The translations under genes were made by a program, and so were the position numbers. From assembly GCA_045130235.1 (NCBI GenBank), contig JBGUPJ010000026.1, forward strand, positions 1 to 64,000: a stretch of 64,000 bases of DNA, read 5' to 3'. The stretch is from UBA1756 sp045130235. Lineage in GTDB: Bacteria; Bacteroidota; Bacteroidia; Bacteroidales; WCHB1-69. The notes beneath the pieces were generated by a model. That model saw only the letters and a program-made list of their open reading frames with translations. It did no database searches and was not told where the DNA came from. Positions within the stretch are counted from its first letter, which is position 1, and every line of letters starts with the position of its first letter. Shown piece by piece: positions 54,501 through 63,500 of this stretch.

Positions 54501-57500
54501 TACACCAGAGAGAACCGTGGAGCCACCACCACCCACAAGCTGCGGGTCGTTCTGGCCGAAGGTCAGAGCATAATCCTCACCTCCCTCACGGCCACGCAAA
54601 TAGAACTTGATCTTGTATTCGCCGGGCAGATCCCAACGAGCAGTCACATGGTTGGTGGTGTAATTGAGGAAGTTGAGATACCAATAAGTGTATTGGTAGT
54701 AAATCACACGGAAGGTGTTGGTCGGAATGCTACCCGTACCGGTGTACAATTCTCTACCAATGGTCTGGTGAATGTCGGCATAATCGGTGCTGAAATAGAC
54801 GTAACCATAGTCAGCCACATTTTCGATGATTTCACCGTTGCGGGTGATTTCATAGTCGATAGCGACTTTCATGTTGTCAAGGCCGCCACTGGTGACATCC
54901 ATATCAAATTGACCCGTCACACCCAGATCCGAAGGAATGGTGATGGTGTCGAAGATGAAGCCTGTAGTGCCCTCATTCAACTCAAGATGGATGATGCTAT
55001 CGCAACCATTTTCATTCTGATAAACAATATCATACGAGCCACCGGCATCATATACATGTTCATCATCGAATGCGTAAGGCAGCTGCATCGGAGCCACTGT
55101 GACGTAGATGGTCGTATCGTACGGATTGTTCACCGTCAGATGCAGGTTGTAAGTAGCCACACAGTCGCCGTATGTGCCGTAAGCGGTGTAATCACCGGAC
55201 ACATTGTAGGTTTCCCCATCAACGGTCCAGTCAAATGCGCCGCATGACATCACGGTGGTGTCGATGACCACACCCTCGCCATGACGCAGATGCAACGTGG
55301 TAATCAAGCTGTCGCAACCCGAAGCGTAACGCACGGTGTCGTGATAATCGCCCAATCTGGTGTAGGTTACACCATTCCATACGTAACTGTCGCATTCGTC
55401 ACTCAAGCTTACGGTGAACTCATTGTAATGAACCGCGTTGACCGTCACATTGTACGGATACATCTGGTAGTTACCCTCATTACCAGCGAAAGCTTCGTAA
55501 TAGCCAGCGCCCGTCACTTCAACGCCATAGACATAGAACGGAAGGTCGCCTTCGCAAACCACCGTATCAACAACCGACATGGTGTCAACTGCACCAACAT
55601 GGAAGTAGATGTATGAGGTATCGGCATAGACTCTACCATTCGAATAGGAGCCAGCACCACCCATCACCTGCTGGTTGTCGTCAGTATAAGCATAATCCAT
55701 ACCGCCATCCTTGCCGATCACCACCAACTCAAGTTTGTACTCACCCGGCTGATTCCAGAGGGCAGTCACTGAGTTATTGAGTAAGCAGAAATAGTCGGCA
55801 TAGAAGTAGTTGTAATCGTAGTTGTAGAGTGAGAAGGTATTGCCCGGGAGCTCGCCCGTACCAATTCTCACCTCACTACCGAATTCACGATCCGCCTCAG
55901 GCATGTAGGTGGACATGCTCACAGTACCATAATCGCTCATGATGTCAATCAGCGTGTCATCCTTATACAGGTTGAATGCCACTGCCATCTTCGCACCCGG
56001 GAAGTCGCAATCCTTACGGACATTGAAGGCTGCCGTAGCCGTCTGGTTCACAGGCATCACCACATCGGTAACCGGAATATCCAGATAAGGCTCATTAGAG
56101 ATGGTCAGTTCAAGACTGTAAACGATGCTGTCGCAAATGTGATCATCAATATCGCTTCTGTCATTGACACAAGGCACGATGTAGGTCCGATAGATGACCG
56201 TGTCGGCCATGCTCTCATTAATCAAGCTCTCACCTGAAACAGGCCATACATAAGGCTCAACAGGATGGTTGCAATAATGGATTCTGGTAGCACGATCAAT
56301 CGGATAAGTCACATCCAAATTGAGATAAACGACGCTGTCGCAACCACTAGTTGTCACATATTCATAGGTATAGAATCCTGACTGTGTGCATACAATGTCC
56401 GGATGTCCCACCGGGTCGAACACGTAGTTAAGGTCGGAAGCACAGATATGGATGCTGGTATCCTTCGAGATGAGGTTCAGATGGAATGAGGAGACAGCCG
56501 TGGCCTGACAACCGTGAGTCGGTTCGGTAGCGGTCACCGTGTAGGTCCAATCACCCGGGTCTGCCGGGCTGATGGTCACCTGGGCACCAGTGGTCGCATT
56601 CAAGCCATCACCCTCCCAACTGAAGGAAGCGTCTGCATAGTCGCTCTGTGCAGTGATGGTGTAAGTAGGACCGAAGCAAGCCGTGTCGTATTCCGGAGTC
56701 ACCACGAGGTGGTGTGACCGATAGACGGCAATCTGAACTGCGTTGCTGAATGCCACGCCGCAAGCGTTGGTGTCGGCATAACGCAGCCACTGGCCGTTCC
56801 AAAGATCGGCATCAATACCATCGGCCACATCCACAGAGATGAGCGTATTGTCGGAGAGCAGAGCGCTGTCAGCACTCAAGTACCAGCCCGTACCCAGCGA
56901 CTGGATGTCGCCAGTAGCTATCACCTCAGGAGCAACGAGGTCGAAATCGTCGCCTGAGCAGTAGGTGTTGCCAGTGGAGAGCAATTCACCCAGCGTCGGG
57001 ATGTCGTTCACCACCAGCTCAACAAAATTGGTATGCATAGAGCCGCATTCGTTGCCAATGTAGTAACGCACGTAGGTATGGTTCATACCATAGTCAATGA
57101 TCGTATCGGACGGGAAATGAGTGTAGAACTCAGAACCGTAAGTTCTGGTGTACTCCCATCCTTGTACGATATTTCCTCCAAATTCATGGGTAACCGGCGG
57201 CAGCACTGCCAACGGCTGACCAGCGCAGACCGCACCATTAAGAGCGGTAATATTCTCAGCATACGGAGGCTGCCAGAATACCAGCGTCATGGTGTCGGAA
57301 GTCACAGTACCGCAGCTATTGGTAACCGAGTACCATGCCTTCACGTCGCTGCCATAGCTAAACTCGCGTCCCGGATTGAACTCAACCTCTTCATTGTCGA
57401 TCATCAGATGCCACGTTGCCAACACTTCAGCATCGCTATTATTGTGGAGATCAACAGTCGGAACGTACTCATCCCAATTGAAGGTGGTCGGCGAGCACAT

Positions 57501-60500
57501 CGGAGCCGGCTGTGTCAAAGCGGCAATCACTGGCAAGCTGTCAACCGCAATCTGTACAGCGTTGCTGTAGCCAGTAGCGCAACGGGTAGTGACATAGTAG
57601 CGCACCCACCATCCATCGTAGCTTTCGCTGATCGCTAATGAGTCGGTGAACTCTACGAAATTCTCACCATCCTCTGAACACTGCCAGCCTCTTGCATCCA
57701 CTGCAACACCGAGTTGTTCAAGGTCGGTGGAGAAGCTCGGAGCACTGATGTTCAACGCATTAGGTGCACAAATCGGATCGGAAGTGGCGATTTGAGCAAT
57801 CTCAGCAGGATTCAATACGTAGATGGTCTTGGCGACACACTCGGTAGCACCGCAGACTTCAGATTCGAATCTTACGTAGTAGGTGGTAGTGGTATCGGGA
57901 GACACCGTCACCACGCTGTAAGTACTCTCCCGACCATGACTGAACACAGTACCGTCGCAGCGTCCAGCAGTCCACACATATTCTGCATCATCGCCCTGTG
58001 AACCGCCCACAGCAGTGAGCTGTACTGATTGTCCGGCGCAGATGATGGAATCTGCAGCCTGAATGACCATATTGTCAACAGAAGGAGCTGACACAACTTC
58101 CAATTCAACTGGATAGAAGTCATCGGACACACAACCGAACTGAACCTCACCGGTGAGAGTATAGTGGATGTCACCGATGAAATGGTAGTCACCATGCTGT
58201 GAGGAGAATTCTGCCACGCCGGAAGGTGTACCATAGTTGGCATGGATGTTCATAGCGCTGGTGCTGTACTCGTTGAGCACATCACCGAAGTGAATACCTG
58301 CTGTATTGTTGCCGGCAATGCCGTAAGGTCTGTAGTACATATCGTTGCCATTGACCACATAGAAGGCGAAGGTTTCACCAGAAGCCACATTGACAGGAAC
58401 ATCCAACGGGATGTTGCAGATAGAGCCCGCTGTCTGATAAATTTCCCCACTGTATGCGGTATTCCAGCCCTGGCTGCTAGTGGAAGTAGCCGCACAACTG
58501 CCACGACGGTAATAGACCTTCGTTTGTGCGGAACCTGAATAACCAGGATAGAAGGAGATGGAATCGATGGTCAAGTTAGCGTTGGCCGTCACATCCACAA
58601 ACACACCCTTACCGATATTGTCGCGGTCGCTACCATTACCCATCACCGGTTCAGTGGTATGCAGTGAGTAGGAGCCTGACATGGAGATCAGGTCAGTGGC
58701 AGCGTATGCATAATAATAGTGGTAGCCTGCCGAACCATACTGGTCAGGAGTAACCTGCAACGCCTCGCCACTAACGCTGGCACCCACATATTCATTCTCT
58801 TCATCAAACCAGAGCACCATCGGTTCTTCACCTTCAGCATCATCTAAAGAGGGAGTAGTATAAGCGACAAGCTGAATATTATTTCCATCACAAATCGCCT
58901 CAACATCCACTTCCACATCGTCTTCGGCGGCTGCGTATGCCCATTCCGGTCCATCAATCGGAGTAGTATGGATATGAACTGCAGCGGGCTGAGATTCGCA
59001 GAGGTAGATTTCGGGGAAGTAGTAATGAATCAACACATAACCATTGCGGGTATCCACCGGCTTAGCGGGACGAGCCACCTCGTTTCCAGCGGTGGTATAT
59101 GCATTGATAAGATAATAGGCAGAACCCACAGTATAGCTTGCCGGAGTATAGTCGCTGGAAGCGTTGTTCCACACGAAGCCGCTACCGCCGCCACCGCCGC
59201 CGTTGATGTTCTCACCAGCGCCGGAAGCACCGCCGTACCAGCCGCCGCCACCGCCGCCACCATACGTGGAGACCGCGGTATTGGCCGTACCGAAGGCACC
59301 TATCATGTTGTTCTGACCATCGTTGTGACCTGCGGAAGTCTGGCTACCGCCATTTCCACCAGCCACTGTAGCCTGTCCAGTGGTACCACTTTCGCCCTGA
59401 CCGCCAGACAAACCGCCGCCGTAACCGCCGGCCACCTGTCTGTTGGCGTTCATGAAACCGCTACCGCCACCGCCACCAGCCACAATCAAACGGCTGTTGT
59501 AGTGCTCGGCGCTGTTCACTGCGGCCTGTGCGAAGGAGACGTCGGATGCACCGCCGCCGCCACCGCCGACACCTGTCGCTGCCGACTGACCACCATTGAA
59601 ACCGCCATTGTTACCATCGCCATGGCCGCCCACATAGACGTAAAGGGCATCCAACCCTTCAAGGTTGTTGAGCGTACCGACAGAATAGCCGCCATTACCG
59701 CCCAAGGAGTCACCGTAGGTCTCATTCATGTTACCACCATCGGCACCCCAAACCTCCATAGTAAGGCGAGTAGCGTTGGCCGGGATTTCAAACACCTGGA
59801 CATCGTTATTATAAGCAAATCCTTGCGAGCCCTCCTGCGAAGCAGCAAGCAGACCACGATATGCTTTCACGTAGTAAACGGTATCATTAGAGATGTTGCT
59901 GGAACCGTTGAGTTCGAAAGTAACACCGCGATTCACTTCCTGAGTACAGTTGGCATCAGCGTACCAGATGTAAGTGTAGGAGGAGTTAGCGTTGGCAACA
60001 GTGAGCATAGCGGGAGTACCGCAGAGGATAGTCTGATCTTGCACTGTCGGAGTGGGCAGCGGTTCGATAGAGACATTTACTGCGGTAGGTTGAGTAAGAC
60101 AGAGGGTATCGAACACCGGACGGACATAAGAGATGATGGCGATACCGTCGCCAGAACGACCCATGGTATAACCACCTGTCGGGCTGGGCATACGGGAATC
60201 ACCCGCGATAGTAGCCGTATGGGTAAGTTGGGATGAGCAGTAACCACTACCGCCACCGCCGGCACCTGATTCGGGATTACCCGCTGCGCCGCCGCCGCCG
60301 CCGTGGTAGCCACCGCCACCACCAGCACCGCCGGAGTAGCCATTACCGCCGTTACCGCCGACACCGCCATTGACATTGGTAGTACCGGCCATACCGTTAG
60401 CGTACGAAGCATCGGTACCGGCTGCACCGGAGGTAGATGCTGTAGCGCCCTTACCATTACGACCTGAGATATAGGTGTAACCGTCTGTACCGGCTGCACC

Positions 60501-63500
60501 GCCACCGTAACCACCCGTCATAGAGGCGGATGTAGAGTGGTATGCGGCACCGCCGCCACCACCGGCTACGAGGATACGGTCGGAAATATTGTTACTGCCG
60601 AAGCGTACGTCGGTAGCACCGCCACCGCCTGCGCCCGGATAGTAGCTTGCACTTGAAGTAGTAGCGGCACCACCGTTACCACCGCCGTTGAAACCGCCGG
60701 GGATGGCCACGTTGGTAACACCGCTGGTGCCGTTGCCGCCCTGGCCGCCCACGTTGAAGTAGAGCACATCGCCCTCATCCACCGCCAGCGTACCAGCAGC
60801 ATAACCGCCCTTACCACCATACTGGGTAATAGACTGGTTGGAACCATAATAGACATTACCGCCCTGAGCGCCCCACAGCTGCAGCGTAACCTCGCTGACT
60901 GCCGGCGGCACCATGAACTCGAAGGAAGAACCGGTGTACGGGACGACTGAATCCATCATCACCGTGCCGGGCACCTGGTTGAGACCATAGGAACGGATAT
61001 AATAAGTAGTGTTGCTGCCCACCTCGGGGATGGTCCAGCTGGTACCCTGGTGTACGAGCTGCGTACACGCTGCATCGGCGTACCAGTCGTAGTAGAGACC
61101 CGGAACCGCATTGGAGATGGTAAGCGTAGCCGGAGCGCCGCAACCCACCGTCACGTCTTCTATCTGAACCGGTTCGGGTTCAGTAGTGGTGATGGTGATA
61201 GAGGCGTTAGCGGAGATACAGTTGCTGGTAGCCGTGCCAAGCGGAGTGATACGGGCGAAGCCGTCGCCGGCATGGCCAATCTCGGAAGTTCCATCAGGAG
61301 CGATGAAGGACTCGTTACCAGCGATGGTCTGGGCATCGGTCAAATAATAAGAACTGTTGAGCAGACAACCTGAAGGATAGCTGGATGCAGTTGAAGAGGT
61401 ATAAACATAGCCGCTACCGCCGCCAGCGCCAGTTGAATTATCACCCTGGCCGCCGCCGTACCAGCCGCCGCCGCCGCCGCCAGCAAGATTCTGTCCATTT
61501 GAGCCTTGGCCCACACCGAACTGATATCCGGAGGTTTGTCCACCGCCAATACCAGCGACACGTGTATCATACTGAGTTGCAGCAGCAGGCTGTACACCAT
61601 TCACGCCACCACCTTCTCCGCCGATGGAGCAATTACCGCCACCGCCGCCACCACCGGCAACGATGACACGGTTGTACAGTGAGTTGCCAGCTACACGGAT
61701 ATCGGTAGCACCGCCACCCGTACCAGCAGGGTAAGAAGTATTACCTTGTACACCACCGCCATTCCAACCTGCAGCGGTAGCCGTACCACTCGTACCCTGT
61801 TGACCCACATACACATACAGTTGATCACCAGAATTAACATTCAATGTACCAACAGAATAACCGCCATGTCCACCAGTATATGCTAAACCAGTAGCTGACC
61901 AATCGGAACCGTCGCCACCCTGAGCGCCCCAAACTTCGAGACGCACTTGCGTAATACCATCGGGAACAGTATAAGTTTGTGCTGCGCCCGTGTAGGAGAA
62001 GTCTTGTGCACCAACAACAACATTCTGCGGGATGCTGCGCACGTAGTAGGTGACTTCACCGCCCACTACCGGCGAATACTGAGTGCCGGTATGGAGGATG
62101 GTGCCAAAGTCGGGATCCGTGCTCCACTGATAGAGCAGTTCTTCATTGGGATTCTGAACCGTCATCGTAGTGGCAGTACCGCACACCACCTGTGTGTTGG
62201 AAGCCGTAACTTCGGGCGCCGTAGGATCGAGCTTGGTAATGGCAACCGGAGTAACCAATGAAGCGCAACCTTCTGACACAAACACATCAACAGTGAGGCG
62301 AGCGTAACCGTTGCCCTGATGTCCGGTTTCAGTACCGCCGCCAGGTGCTGGGAAGGAAGTACTGCCAGCAATTGTCTGTGCATCGGTAAGATAATAAGAT
62401 GCCGGAACATTATAACCTGCAGGGACATAAGAGGCTGTAGCGGCTGTCCACACGTAGCCAGAACCACCAGCACCGCCATTACAGTCACTCGACGAGTTAC
62501 TAGTAGGTATAGTTTGTGATCCGCCAATCGTACCACCGCCGTACCAGCCACCGCCGCCGGCGCCACCGTCATTCGGGGAGCTAGCACCAATGCCAAATAC
62601 TCCACCTGTTCCAGCAGAAGTCTGCGTTGAAGCGGGCACACTACTATAGTTATTCTCACCGCCATTGACGCCACCACCATATCCGCCTTGATCGCCAGAA
62701 TCTTCGCCGCCACCGCCGCCACCGCCAGCAACAATAATTCTGTCGTACAGCGTGTTACCATTCAATCTAATATCAGTGGCACCGCCGCCACCGCCGGCAG
62801 GTTCACCACTACTACTTCCGTAAGTAGAACCACCGCCGTTCCAGCCACCTTGAGCGAGAGAGGCATCAGAATATCCACCTTGACCACCCACATAAACATT
62901 GAGGGTTTCTCCACCAACGTTATTCAATGTACCCTCTGAGTATCCACCGAGTCCACCGAAACCAGCACTGGTATTACCACTGAGGCGTTGTCCACCACCT
63001 TCAGCGCCCCAAACCTGGAGTTGAACTCGGATAGCGCCCTCGGGAATAACATAAGTTTGAGCACTGCCAGTATATGCGAAATTCACTATTTCGGAATACT
63101 CCACAGCAGACATGGCACGTACATAGTAAGTAACATTCTCAGTGACATTATCTACACTGAAGGTTTCACCCGTATGTACCAGTTGTGTGCAGTTCTCATC
63201 GGCATACCATCTATAAATCACATTGTTGCCAGTGAATCCAGAAGCGGTAAGGGTGGTACCTGTACCACATTCCACCTGGGTAACACCCGAAACAGCGAGG
63301 CTAACAGCAGGAGTCTGGTGAATGATATAACTGCCTGCAGAGGGTTCCCAGTTGCCGGTACAGCCATTGAGATATTCGCGAGTATAAGTGAAGTCACCAC
63401 CGTTGTGTTCTGTCATCTCCGATACCGAAACGGTATAAGAGGGCATGTCGGAACCATTGATCACCTGGCCGTTGCAGAGCCAACGATAGGCCGTATTGCC

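Noticed and set aside
51828..55247. A 1139-codon open frame on the plus strand, antisense to the giant gene
   Set aside because: It has no signal peptide or recognisable domain, and it mirrors the repetitive codon use of the real minus-strand gene. The minus strand has a terminator and a sorting domain that fit.
59000..63100. Sequencing artefact from GC-rich Gly runs
   Set aside because: The frame stays open through all four copies and the motifs differ between copies, which fits real diverged repeats.
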